NCBI GenBank assembly: GCA_023419535.1
Contig: JAEZXX010000014.1
Coordinates: 1 to 64,000 of the forward strand
DNA length: 64,000 nucleotides
Reading direction: 5' to 3'
DNA from: Pseudomonadota bacterium
GTDB taxonomy: Bacteria > Pseudomonadota > Alphaproteobacteria > Rhizobiales > Rhizobiaceae
The notes under the pieces were generated by a model. That model was given only the letters and a program-made list of their open reading frames with translations, did no database searches and was not told the DNA's origin. The translations under genes were made by a program, and so were the position numbers. Shown here piece by piece: positions 16,566-24,850 of this stretch; within the stretch, counting starts at the first letter, position 1; every line of letters starts with the position of its first letter.

Positions 16566-17060
16566 TCAGGCCGGCGGGTCCATCATGGCGACGGTGATCC
16601 ACTGGGCCGTGAGGGCCGGCTTGACCGAGCCCTCGATCTCCACCGTCGCGTCCCAGGAGGACTGGACGGAGACGGCGCGCTCCTTGATCGCCGTCAGCCT
16701 GAAGCGCCCGCGCACCTTCGCGCCCGAGCGCACCGGGGCGAGAAAGCGCACCTGGTCGAAGCCGTAATTGATGCCCATCCGCGATCCCTCGACGGCCGGC
16801 AGCGCCCCGTAGGCGAGGCGCGAGAGGAGCGAGAGCGTCAGGAAGCCGTGGGCGATGGTGCCGCCGAACGGGCCCTCGGCGGCCGCGCGCTCCGGGTCGA
16901 CATGAATGAACTGTCGGTCGCGCGTGGCATCGGCGAAGGTGTCGATCATCGTCTGGTCGACGACGAGCCAGGGCGAGACGAACTCCCCTGCCCCGACATG
17001 CCCCCGATAGGTCTCGATCGGCTCCAGGCGCAGATGAAAGTCCCGTTCGACTTCGTCCAA
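16566..17060 (-). CDS. MaoC-like hotdog-fold dehydratase
   Basis: A 164-residue cytoplasmic protein of the MaoC/NodN family, which hydrates or dehydrates enoyl-CoA thioesters. The hydratase-2 type catalytic region is visible as DATRDRQFIHVDPERAAAEG followed by PFGGTIAHGFLTLSLLSRL, supplying the Asp and His pair. RMGINYGFDQVRFLAPVRSG is the conserved C-terminal block. The start is TTG at 17060 behind GAGGAG at good spacing; the family N-terminus fits. It is a single gene ending at a shared terminator. The natural acyl-CoA substrate is unknown. Confidence 0.9.
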   Translation of the reverse strand: MDEVERDFHLRLEPIETYRGHVGAGEFVSPWLVVDQTMIDTFADATRDRQFIHVDPERAAAEGPFGGTIAHGFLTLSLLSRLAYGALPAVEGSRMGINYGFDQVRFLAPVRSGAKVRGRFRLTAIKERAVSVQSSWDATVEIEGSVKPALTAQWITVAMMDPPA

Positions 17061-17149
17061 GGCGTCGCTCCTCGCGGATGTTTCTCAAGCGAGCGTTCTA
17101 TGACGCCAAACGACGGGCCTGGGAACCATCGGAGGGCGCGCCCGTCTAA

Positions 17150-17248
17150 AGCATCGGCCCGAAAGTCGGAATCGGCTTTCGGAAAGCCTGATGCGTTGAT
17201 TCAACGAGATAGAGCGACCTTGTGCGTCCGAACGGACGCACGGCGCTC
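17150..17248. repeat. palindromic intergenic repeat, family A copy 3 (inverted)
   Basis: This copy runs opposite to the others: AGCATCGGCC at 17150 through the internal CCGAAAGTCGG/CCGATTCCGAC-type palindrome to GCCTGATGCG, then a left arm ending in the TGCGTCC/GGACGCA hairpin and CGGCGCTCTTG. It occupies much of the roughly 300 bases between the MaoC gene and the NAGGN cluster, so the promoter of that cluster must lie within or after it. The rest of this gap (17061-17149 and 17249-17358) shows no gene. Confidence 0.75.
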
Positions 17249-17358
17249 TTGCACGAAGCCGGCGCGTGCGCCGCAACAACTGTGCCGGCGGCCGCGCTGC
17301 CCCATATGGGCGGCGACGGGCGGCGGGACCCGAACGCGAACAAAGACGGAATGGGCCG

Positions 17359-19134
17359 ATGTGCGGAATTTGCGGTGAGATTCGTTTCGACGGACGAGCG
17401 GCGTCGCCGGAACGGATCGAGCGCATGGGCAATTGCCTGGCGCGCCGCGGACCCGACGGCGCGGGTCAGGTGGTGCGCGGCCATGTCGGGCTGGGCCACA
17501 GGCGCCTGAAGATCATCGACCTGTCGGAGAAGGCCCAGCAGCCGATGGTCGACCCCGAGCTCGGGCTGACGCTGGCCTTCAACGGCTGCATCTACAACTA
17601 CCCCGAACTGCGCGAGGAGCTGATCGGGCGCGGCTACCGCTTCTTCTCCCACGGCGACACGGAGGTCATCCTCAAGGCCTACCATGCCTGGGGGCCGGAC
17701 TGCGTGAAGCGCTTCAAGGGCATGTTCGCCTTCGCCATCCACGAGCGCGAGAGCGGCCGGGTGATGCTGGCGCGCGACCGGTTCGGCATCAAGCCGCTCT
17801 ACATCTCGCAGGACGAGAAGCGCCTGTATCTCGCCTCCTCGCTGCAGTCGATCGTCCAGACCGGCGACGTCGACACCTCGATCGACCGGGAGGCGCTGCA
17901 CCACTACATGACGTTCCACGCGGTCGTTCCGGCGCCGCTGACGATCCTGAAGGGCGTGCGCAAGCTGCCGCCCGCGACCGTTCGGATGATCGAGCCGGAT
18001 GGCTCGTTCAAGGACGAGGTGTTCTGGAACCCCGCCTACGGGCCGCAGGCCGGCGACGCGAACCGCTCTGCCGACGAGTGGCGCGACATGGTGTTGGAAA
18101 GCCTTCGCGCGGCGGTGAAGCGCCGCATGGTGGCCGACGTGCCGGTGGGCGTGCTGCTCTCGGGCGGCGTCGATTCCTCGCTCATCGTCGGGCTTCTCGC
18201 CGAGATGGGCCAGGAGGGGCTGTCGACCTTCTCCATCGGCTTCGAGGACGCCAACGGCGAGGTCGGCAACGAGTTCGTCTATTCAGACCTCATCGCGAAG
18301 CATTACGGCACGAACCACCACAAGATCTTCGTGCCCGGCGCCGAGCTGATGGAGAACCTGCCCGGCACCATCGCCGCGCAGTCCGAGCCGATGGTCTCCT
18401 ACGACAATATCGGCTTCTACCTCCTCTCGCGCGAGGTCTCGAAATACATCAAGGTCGTGCAGTCCGGTCAGGGCGCCGACGAGATCTTCGCCGGCTATCA
18501 CTGGTACCCGCCGATGGCCGGTGCCGCCGATCCCGTCGCGGCCTATTCCAAGGCCTTCTTCGACCGCAGCCACGAGACGCTCGCGCGCCACCTCTCGCCG
18601 GAATGGGTCTCGAACGAGGATCACAGCCTCGAATTCGTGCGCCGGCATTTCGCGCAAGGCGGCGCTGAGGACCCGGTGAACAAGGCGCTGCGGCTCGACA
18701 GCCGCATCATGCTCGTCGACGACCCGGTCAAGCGCGTCGACAACATGACCATGGCCTGGGGGCTGGAGGCGCGCGTGCCCTTCCTCGACCATGAGCTGGC
18801 GGAACTCGCCGCGCGCATCCCCTCGTCCGAGATGCTGAAGGGCGGCGGCAAGGGCGTCCTCAAGGACGTCGCGCGGCAGGTGATCCCGCACGAGGTGATC
18901 GACCGGAAGAAGGGCTACTTCCCCGTCCCGCAGCTGAAATACATCCAGGGACCCTATCTCGACATGGTGCGCGACACGCTGACCTCGCAGGCCGCGCGCA
19001 CCCGCGGCCTCTTCCGCGAGGACTATCTGCGCGAACTCTTCGACGATCCGGTCTCGCGCATCACGCCCCTGCAGGGGTCGGAGCTCTGGCAGGTGGCGCT
19101 GCTGGAGATGTGGCTCCAGGGCCAGGAGCTCTGA
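17359..19134 (+). CDS. asnO: N-acetylglutaminylglutamine amidotransferase (asparagine synthase-like)
   Basis: This enzyme makes the terminal amide of N-acetylglutaminylglutamine amide (NAGGN), a compatible solute accumulated under osmotic stress; the asnO-ngg route is known from Sinorhizobium meliloti. The 591-residue protein has a class II glutamine amidotransferase domain with Cys2 as nucleophile (MCGICGEIRF, RRGPDG) and an ATP-pyrophosphatase domain with the PP-loop VLLSGGVDSS near residue 265. RVPFLDHELAELAA matches other asparagine synthase-like proteins. The assignment over plain AsnB rests on the two downstream genes and the closing GLFREDYLRELFDDP region. ATG at 17359 is forced by the need for Cys2. 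The synthetase gene follows after two bases. Confidence 0.93.
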   Translation: MCGICGEIRFDGRAASPERIERMGNCLARRGPDGAGQVVRGHVGLGHRRLKIIDLSEKAQQPMVDPELGLTLAFNGCIYNYPELREELIGRGYRFFSHGDTEVILKAYHAWGPDCVKRFKGMFAFAIHERESGRVMLARDRFGIKPLYISQDEKRLYLASSLQSIVQTGDVDTSIDREALHHYMTFHAVVPAPLTILKGVRKLPPATVRMIEPDGSFKDEVFWNPAYGPQAGDANRSADEWRDMVLESLRAAVKRRMVADVPVGVLLSGGVDSSLIVGLLAEMGQEGLSTFSIGFEDANGEVGNEFVYSDLIAKHYGTNHHKIFVPGAELMENLPGTIAAQSEPMVSYDNIGFYLLSREVSKYIKVVQSGQGADEIFAGYHWYPPMAGAADPVAAYSKAFFDRSHETLARHLSPEWVSNEDHSLEFVRRHFAQGGAEDPVNKALRLDSRIMLVDDPVKRVDNMTMAWGLEARVPFLDHELAELAARIPSSEMLKGGGKGVLKDVARQVIPHEVIDRKKGYFPVPQLKYIQGPYLDMVRDTLTSQAARTRGLFREDYLRELFDDPVSRITPLQGSELWQVALLEMWLQGQEL

Positions 19135-19136
19135 CG

Positions 19137-20912
19137 GTGTCCGATCTCAAGGGCCGCGGCGGCGCGGGCTACGGACACCGGCTGAAGCGCATGCGCGACT
19201 ACGGCTCGAAGAAGCCCGCCGGCGCAAGCCGCGGCGTTTCGCTGCCGCAGAACGCCTCCTTCGATTGCGGGTGGGGCCGGCTCTATTTCGGCCAGACCTT
19301 CGATTCGCCGGGGCCGCTCGTCGAAGGCCTTCACCAGGAGGGACCGGACAGGCGCGACATCGCCTTCTACATCCGCGACCCGCACGTCCTCATCGGCAAC
19401 GCGCCGCAGGAGCTGTTCCTCGACCCCTCGCACACCTACCGGCTGGACCTCTCGACCTATCGGCCGAGCCGGCGCCGGCCCCGCGGCTTCTTCATCCGCC
19501 GCCTGTCGTCGGTGGCCGACGCGGGCGCGGTGAACACCATCTACCAGGCCCGGCGCATGGTCCCGGTCGACCCGGACTTCTTCTGGCGCAACCGCGATTC
19601 GCGCGCCCTCACCTATTTCGTCGCCGAGGACGAGACGACGGGCGCCGTGCTGGGCACCGTGACGGGCGTCCACCACGCCAAGGCCTTCGGCGACCCGGAG
19701 AACGGCTCCTCGCTCTGGTGCCTCGCCATCGACGCGCAGACGCCGCATCCGGCCGTCGGCGAAGCGCTGGTGCGGCGCCTCGCCGAGCATTTCCAGGCGC
19801 GCGGCTGCGCGTTCATGGACCTCTCGGTGATGCACGACAACGATCACGCCATCGCGCTCTACGAGCGGCTCGGCTTCACCCGCGTGCCCTTCTTCGCGGT
19901 GAAGCGGCGCAACCAGATCAACGAGCGGCTGTTCACCGGCGGCGGCGGTGCGAGCGACGAGTTGAACCCCTACGCCCGGCTGATCGTCGACGAGGCGCAC
20001 CGGCGCGGCATCCACTGCGAGATCCTCGACGCCGCGGGCGGCTTCTTCCGCCTGACGCATGGGGGGCGCTCGGTGCGCTGCCGCGAGAGCCTGTCGGAGC
20101 TGACCTCGGCCGTTGCCATGTCGATCTGCGACGACAAGGCCGCGACGCGCAGGCTGGTCTCGGCGGCCGGCGTGACGGTCCCCGAGCAGATCGTCGCCGG
20201 CGACGAGGCGGAGCTGTCCGCCTTCCTCGCCGAGCACGGGTCGCTGGTCGTCAAGCCCGCGCGGGGCGAGCAGGGGCGCGGCATCGCGGTCGGCGTCGAG
20301 ACCATGGAAGATCTGAAGACCGCCATCGCGGTGGCGAAGGAGCAGTGCGAGAAGGTCCTGATCGAATCCTGCTTCACCGGGGACGATCTCCGGCTGATCG
20401 TGATCGACTTCAAGCTCGTCGCCGCGGCCGTGCGCCGACCTCCCGTGGTGACGGGCGACGGTTCATCGACGATCCGCAAGCTGATCGAGACGTTGTCGCG
20501 GCGGCGTTCGGCCGCGACGGGCGGCGAGAGCCGCATCCCGCTCGACGGCGAAACGGAGCGCGCGGTGCGGATCGCCGGCTTTGCCCTCGACGATTTGCTG
20601 CCCAAGGGCGAGCAGGTGACGGTGCGGCGGACGGCGAACCTCCACACGGGCGGGACGATCCACGACGTGACCGGCATCGTCCATCCGCGCCTCGTCGAGG
20701 CGGGCATCGCGGCGGCGCGGGCGATCGACATCCCCGTGACCGGCATCGACCTGATGATCAAGGACGCGCGCATGCCGGACTACGTGTTCATCGAGGCGAA
20801 CGAGCGGCCGGGCCTCGCCAACCATGAGCCGCAGCCGACCGCGGAGCGATTCGTCGACCTCCTGTTCCCGCTCTCCATGCCGGCCTCCGTCCGGCGCGCG
20901 CGGATCCGCTGA
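19137..20912 (+). CDS. ngg: N-acetylglutaminylglutamine synthetase (GNAT/ATP-grasp fusion)
   Basis: This 591-residue fusion is predicted to acetylate and ligate glutamine units to N-acetylglutaminylglutamine, the substrate of the preceding amidotransferase. A GNAT domain spans about 120-270 (SLWCLAIDAQTPHPAVGEAL, and HDNDHAIALYERLGFTRVPF, the usual GNAT C-terminal motif). An ATP-grasp domain spans about 300-590: DDKAATRRLVSAAGV, LVVKPARGEQGRGI (nucleotide-binding lysine loop), VTGDGSSTIRKLI and the metal-binding FIEANERPGL. This layout resembles cyanophycin synthetase-like ligases. The start is GTG at 19137, two bases after asnO, behind GGAG, so translation is coupled. High confidence from domain order and context. 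Confidence 0.93.
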   Translation: MSDLKGRGGAGYGHRLKRMRDYGSKKPAGASRGVSLPQNASFDCGWGRLYFGQTFDSPGPLVEGLHQEGPDRRDIAFYIRDPHVLIGNAPQELFLDPSHTYRLDLSTYRPSRRRPRGFFIRRLSSVADAGAVNTIYQARRMVPVDPDFFWRNRDSRALTYFVAEDETTGAVLGTVTGVHHAKAFGDPENGSSLWCLAIDAQTPHPAVGEALVRRLAEHFQARGCAFMDLSVMHDNDHAIALYERLGFTRVPFFAVKRRNQINERLFTGGGGASDELNPYARLIVDEAHRRGIHCEILDAAGGFFRLTHGGRSVRCRESLSELTSAVAMSICDDKAATRRLVSAAGVTVPEQIVAGDEAELSAFLAEHGSLVVKPARGEQGRGIAVGVETMEDLKTAIAVAKEQCEKVLIESCFTGDDLRLIVIDFKLVAAAVRRPPVVTGDGSSTIRKLIETLSRRRSAATGGESRIPLDGETERAVRIAGFALDDLLPKGEQVTVRRTANLHTGGTIHDVTGIVHPRLVEAGIAAARAIDIPVTGIDLMIKDARMPDYVFIEANERPGLANHEPQPTAERFVDLLFPLSMPASVRRARIR

Positions 20913-20981
20913 TCCCTCGCGGAACGCCCGGCATCGCGTTATGTGGCGGCGACCGGTTCCGACATATCCCAGGAGCACGAC

Positions 20982-22136
20982 TTGCCCCGGCTCGCCATCG
21001 ACAGCCACTATCTGACCGAGCAGCTGAAGGCGCTCCTGAAGATCCCCAGTCCGACGGGCTACACGGACACGATCGTGCGCCACGTCAGCCAGGAGCTTCT
21101 GCGCCTCGGCCTGACGGTGGAGCTAACCCGACGCGGCGCGATCCAGGCCGTGCGTCAGGGCTCGCGCCGAGCCTCGGCGCGGGCCATCGTCGGGCATGTC
21201 GACACGCTCGGCGCGCAGGTGAAGGCGCTGAAGGCGAACGGCCGGCTGGAGCTCGTGCCGATCGGCCACTGGTCGGCGCGATTCGCCGACGGGGCGCGGG
21301 CGACGATCTTCTCCGACAAGGGCGCCTATCGCGGCACCATCCTGCCGCTGAAGGCCTCCGGCCACACCTTCAACGAGGAGGTCGACACGCAGCCGGTCGG
21401 CTGGCCCTATGTGGAACTTCGCGTGGACGCGCTGTCGCGCGACCGCACCGAGCTGGACCGGCTCGGGATCGAGATCGGCGACACGGTCGCGATCGATCCG
21501 CAGACCGAGTTCATGGACAACGGCTTCATCGTCTCGCGCCATCTCGACGACAAGGCCGGCGTCGCCGTCATGCTGGCGGCGATCGAGGCCCTGGAGCGCG
21601 AGGGCGCCCAGACGCCGGTCGACACGCACTGGCTCTTCACCATCGCCGAGGAGGTGGGCGTGGGCGCCGCCTCCATCCTGACGCCCGACGTCGCCTCCAT
21701 GGTCGCGATCGACAACGGCACCACCGCGCCGGGCCAGAACTCGTCCGAGTTCGGCGTGACGATCGCCATGGCCGACCAGTCCGGCCCGTTCGACTACCAT
21801 CTGACCAAGAAGCTCGCGCGCATCTGCGCCGAGGAGGACATCCGCTACCAGAAGGACGTGTTCCGCTATTACCGGTCCGATTCGGCCTCCGCGCTGGAGG
21901 CGGGCCACGACGTGCGTACGGCGCTGATCTGCTTCGGCGTCGATGCCAGCCACGGCTGGGAGCGCATTCACGTCCACGCGCTGCGCTCGCTGGCCGAGCT
22001 CGTGACGGCCTATGTGACTTCGCCGGTGGAGATCCAGCGCGACCTGAACTTCCATTCGGGGCTGGAGGGCTTTACCCGCCAGCCGCTCGCCGAGGCGATG
22101 CAGGATCTGGCCGACGACAGCGACCCGGGCGAATAG
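20982..22136 (+). CDS. NAGGN-associated M42-family peptidase
   Basis: A 384-residue di-metal aminopeptidase-like protein. Metal and catalytic residues of peptidase family M42 are all in place: GHVDTLGAQV, HLDDKAGVAV, the EE pair in TIAEEVGVGAAS, IDNGT and the late HGWERIHVHAL. Proteins of this subgroup are consistently encoded beside the NAGGN synthesis genes; trimming or recycling of the osmolyte is a plausible role, not a demonstrated one. The start is TTG at 20982, behind AGGAG with six bases spacing; an upstream GTG at 20943 has no such site. The gap to ngg is 69 bases, and the stop lies four bases from that of convergent fdhD. Confidence 0.9.
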   Translation: MPRLAIDSHYLTEQLKALLKIPSPTGYTDTIVRHVSQELLRLGLTVELTRRGAIQAVRQGSRRASARAIVGHVDTLGAQVKALKANGRLELVPIGHWSARFADGARATIFSDKGAYRGTILPLKASGHTFNEEVDTQPVGWPYVELRVDALSRDRTELDRLGIEIGDTVAIDPQTEFMDNGFIVSRHLDDKAGVAVMLAAIEALEREGAQTPVDTHWLFTIAEEVGVGAASILTPDVASMVAIDNGTTAPGQNSSEFGVTIAMADQSGPFDYHLTKKLARICAEEDIRYQKDVFRYYRSDSASALEAGHDVRTALICFGVDASHGWERIHVHALRSLAELVTAYVTSPVEIQRDLNFHSGLEGFTRQPLAEAMQDLADDSDPGE

Positions 22137-22140
22137 CGTT

Positions 22141-22947
22141 TCAGGCGACGGCGCCCTCGACGCGGGCGGGATGGGTGAAGATTTCGAACTCCTCGCCGCG
22201 CGCCACGGCGACGAGCGTGATGCCCGCGCCCTCCGCGGAGCGGATCGCGAGCGCGGTGGGCGCCGAGACCGCCGCGATGAGGCCCGTGCCCATCACCGCC
22301 GCCTTCTGGATCAGTTCGACCGAGACGCGGCTCGTGATGGTGAGGATGCCGCGCGAGGGGTCGACGCCGGCTCTCGCCAAGTGTCCCGCGACCTTGTCGA
22401 GCGCGTTGTGGCGGCCGACGTCCTCGCGGGTGACGACGTGCGCGCCCTGCCCGTCGTGGAAGGCCGCGGCATGGACGGCGCGCGTCTGGCGTCCGAGCGA
22501 CTGCTGCGCCGACATCGCATTCACGGCGGCGACGATCGTTTCGGGCGCGACGCTCGCCTGCGCCGCGACGAGCGGAAGCTCGCGCTGCGCGAGCTCCAGG
22601 CTTTCGACGCCGCACAGGCCGCAGCCGACCGGACCCGTCATCTGCCGGCGCCGCGCGACGTAGGTCGCGGCGCGCGCCGCGTTCAGCCAGAGCCGGGCGT
22701 CGAGCCCGAGATCGCTCTCCTCGATATCGAAGCGCTCGATCTCGGCGATGGAGGCGACGATCCGCTCGTTCAGGGCGAGGCCGAGCGCCAGCTCCTCCAC
22801 GTGATCGGGCGTCGCCATCATCACCGCGTGGGTCGAGCCGTTGACCGAGATCGCGATCGCCGTCTCCTCCGGCACGCGCCGGTCGCCGGCCTGGAAGGCG
22901 CCGTTCCGGAAGAGGATCGGCTTCACGTCGCGGGCCGTCGCGCTCAT
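22141..22947 (-). CDS. fdhD: formate dehydrogenase accessory sulfurtransferase FdhD
   Basis: FdhD passes sulfur from a cysteine desulfurase to the molybdenum or tungsten bis-MGD cofactor, activating formate dehydrogenases. The 268-residue protein has the persulfide-carrying motif CGLCG (in PVGCGLCGVESLE), the SQQ-type loop before RQTRAVHAAAF, and the conserved VTREDVGRHNALDKVAG and SRVSVELIQKAAVMG blocks. The start is uncertain: ATG at 22947 has GGGA at suitable distance, while 22953 and 22959 are other in-frame ATGs. No formate dehydrogenase structural gene is in the window, so its client lies elsewhere. Confidence 0.95.
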   Translation of the reverse strand: MSATARDVKPILFRNGAFQAGDRRVPEETAIAISVNGSTHAVMMATPDHVEELALGLALNERIVASIAEIERFDIEESDLGLDARLWLNAARAATYVARRRQMTGPVGCGLCGVESLELAQRELPLVAAQASVAPETIVAAVNAMSAQQSLGRQTRAVHAAAFHDGQGAHVVTREDVGRHNALDKVAGHLARAGVDPSRGILTITSRVSVELIQKAAVMGTGLIAAVSAPTALAIRSAEGAGITLVAVARGEEFEIFTHPARVEGAVA

Positions 22948-23073
22948 CGGCATTCCCATCTCGTGCGAGATCGTCGCGGGCGCGCCCGCCGCCGGACCGC
23001 CCTCGCCTCTTCTAGCACGCTTGCATTGGCCGCGCGGCCAAGCCAGATGCCGGAGGACGAAGGAGCCTTTTTC

Positions 23074-23532
23074 ATGAACGATCCGACCCTCAGCCAGCTG
23101 GGCCGCGAGGTCCGCCCCGCCGCCAGCCCCGAGGAAGCGGTCCTCGAGACCGTGCCCTACGCGCGCCGCGACGGCCCGCCGGCCATCGTCCGCTTCACCT
23201 GCCCGGAGTTCACCTCGCTGTGTCCCGTCACCGGCCAGCCGGACTTCGCGCATCTGGTGATCGACTACGCGCCGGACGAGCGGCTGGTGGAATCGAAGTC
23301 GCTTAAGCTGTTCCTGACGAGCTTCCGCAACCACGGCGCCTTCCACGAGGACTGCACGGTGATGGTCGGGCGGCGCATCGTGGAGGTGACGCGCCCGCTC
23401 TGGCTGCGCATCGGCGGCTACTGGTATCCGCGCGGCGGCATTCCGATCGACGTCTTCTGGCAGACGGGCGAGCCGCCGGCCGGCGCCTTCCTGCCCGACC
23501 AGGGCGTGCCCCCCTATCGCGGTCGCGGCTGA
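23074..23532 (+). CDS. queF: NADPH-dependent 7-cyano-7-deazaguanine (preQ0) reductase QueF
   Basis: QueF reduces preQ0 to preQ1, the base that Tgt then inserts into tRNA for queuosine synthesis. It is the short unimodular form (152 residues). The catalytic Cys is in FTSLCPVTGQPDF and the substrate-binding ESKSLKLFLTSFRNHGAFHE motif follows. Start ATG at 23074 is preceded by AAGGAG. It lies away from tgt and queA (both near 53 kb), so the pathway is not one operon here. It stands alone, close upstream of the riboflavin gene. Confidence 0.96.
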   Translation: MNDPTLSQLGREVRPAASPEEAVLETVPYARRDGPPAIVRFTCPEFTSLCPVTGQPDFAHLVIDYAPDERLVESKSLKLFLTSFRNHGAFHEDCTVMVGRRIVEVTRPLWLRIGGYWYPRGGIPIDVFWQTGEPPAGAFLPDQGVPPYRGRG

Positions 23533-23596
23533 CGATTGATCGGCGCCGGGGTGCGCCGTAATGACTGCTGAAAGAGGCACCGACAGGACGGACCGC

Positions 23597-24709
23597 ATGG
23601 AACTGGACAGGATCGAAGACGCGATCGCGGCGATCGCGGCGGGCGAGCTCGTGGTCGTCGTCGACGACGCGGACCGCGAGAACGAGGGCGACCTGATCAT
23701 GGCGGCGTCCAAGGCGACGCCCGAGAAGATGGCCTTCATGATCCGCCACACGAGCGGCATCCTGTGCGTGCCGATGACGGGCGAGCACGCCGAGCGGCTG
23801 AACCTGCCGCCGATGGTGGCGAACAATCTCGACCCGATGCGCACCGCCTTCACCGTGTCGGTGGACTACAGGGTCGGGATGACGACCGGCATTTCCGGCG
23901 AGGAGCGCGCCAACACCGCGCGGGCGCTCGCCAACGACAACGTCGCAGCGTCGGATTTCCTGCGGCCCGGCCACATGTTCCCGCTGATCTCGCGCGAGGG
24001 CGGCGTCCTCACCCGCTCCGGCCACACCGAGGCGGGGACGGACCTCGCCCGCCTCGCGGGCCTGCCCGCCCTCGGCGTGCTCGCCGAGATCGTCAACGAC
24101 GACGGCACGGTGAAGCGCCTGCCCGAGCTCATCCCCTTCGCCAAGGAGCACGGGCTGAAGATCGTCTCGATCGAGGATCTCATCTCCTACCGCATCCGGC
24201 GCGAGAGCTTCGTCTCCTGCGTGCGCGAGGACGAGATGATGGTCGCGGGCATGCGCGCGCGCGTGCGCGTCTACCAGACGCCCTTCGACGAGATGCAGCA
24301 CGTCGTGGCCGTGTTCGGCAACGTCAACTACGCCGAGAAGGTGCCGACGCGCATCCACCGCGAGCAGCCCGTCGCCGACCTGTTCGGGCGCACGCGCGAG
24401 ACGCGGACCTGGGTCGAGATCGCGGTGGAGAAGGTCAGGGAGGCGGACGGCCTCGGCGTGCTCATGCTGCTGCGCACGCCCGACATCGACGCGTTCGAGG
24501 CGGTCGCGGACGGCCCGGTGACGGACGGCGAACGTCACGCCAGCGCGCGCGCGCGCACCGAACGCTGGCGCGAGGTCGGCATCGGCGCGCAGATCCTGCG
24601 CGATCTCGGCGTGCGCTCCATCGCCGAGATCGCCACGCACGAACGCGCCTATGTCGGCCTGTCGGGCTTCGGCATCGAGGTGGCGGGTACGATCCTCGTC
24701 GAGGACTGA
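23597..24709 (+). CDS. ribB: 3,4-dihydroxy-2-butanone-4-phosphate synthase with degenerate GTP cyclohydrolase II-like domain (RibBX type)
   Basis: The N-terminal 210 residues are a RibB domain, which converts ribulose 5-phosphate to the four-carbon riboflavin precursor; the DDADRENEGDLIMAA and RSGHTEAGTDLARLAG motifs are intact. The C-terminal part has the RibA fold but lacks its zinc ligands: the segment RIHREQPVADLFGRTRETRT stands where active GTP cyclohydrolase II has a His-Ser-Glu-Cys and an RCDCG motif, so that activity is probably lost. Such RibBX proteins are known in proteobacteria. ATG at 23597 follows AGGA; an upstream ATG at 23561 gives an N-terminus unlike the family. Confidence 0.92.
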   Translation: MELDRIEDAIAAIAAGELVVVVDDADRENEGDLIMAASKATPEKMAFMIRHTSGILCVPMTGEHAERLNLPPMVANNLDPMRTAFTVSVDYRVGMTTGISGEERANTARALANDNVAASDFLRPGHMFPLISREGGVLTRSGHTEAGTDLARLAGLPALGVLAEIVNDDGTVKRLPELIPFAKEHGLKIVSIEDLISYRIRRESFVSCVREDEMMVAGMRARVRVYQTPFDEMQHVVAVFGNVNYAEKVPTRIHREQPVADLFGRTRETRTWVEIAVEKVREADGLGVLMLLRTPDIDAFEAVADGPVTDGERHASARARTERWREVGIGAQILRDLGVRSIAEIATHERAYVGLSGFGIEVAGTILVED

Positions 24710-24747
24710 GGTGTAGGGTCGGCGGGAGCGGTCCTGGGGGCGCTCTA

Positions 24748-24830
24748 CGAAGCCCTCATCCCGCTGCCGCGACCTTCTCCCGGGACGGGAGAAGGAGGAA
24801 GCTTCGACGCCCCGCCTGTCTAAGGGAGGG
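24748..24830. repeat. intergenic palindromic repeat, family B copy 1 (single unit)
   Basis: CCCTCATCCCGCTGCCGCGA is followed by the hairpin CTTCTCCC-GGGAGAAGG. It corresponds to one half of the paired units at 31115, 32011 and 39776. It fills the gap between the 3' ends of the convergent ribB and quinone oxidoreductase genes. Confidence 0.75.
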
Positions 24831-24850
24831 CGCCGAAGCGAGACCGGAGG

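Noticed and set aside
17222..17240. TGCGTCC/GGACGCA hairpin as a terminator
   Set aside because: No T-run follows and the hairpin is part of repeat family A.
20943..20981. GTG at 20943 as start of the M42 peptidase
   Set aside because: No ribosome binding site precedes it, whereas TTG at 20982 follows AGGAG at good spacing.
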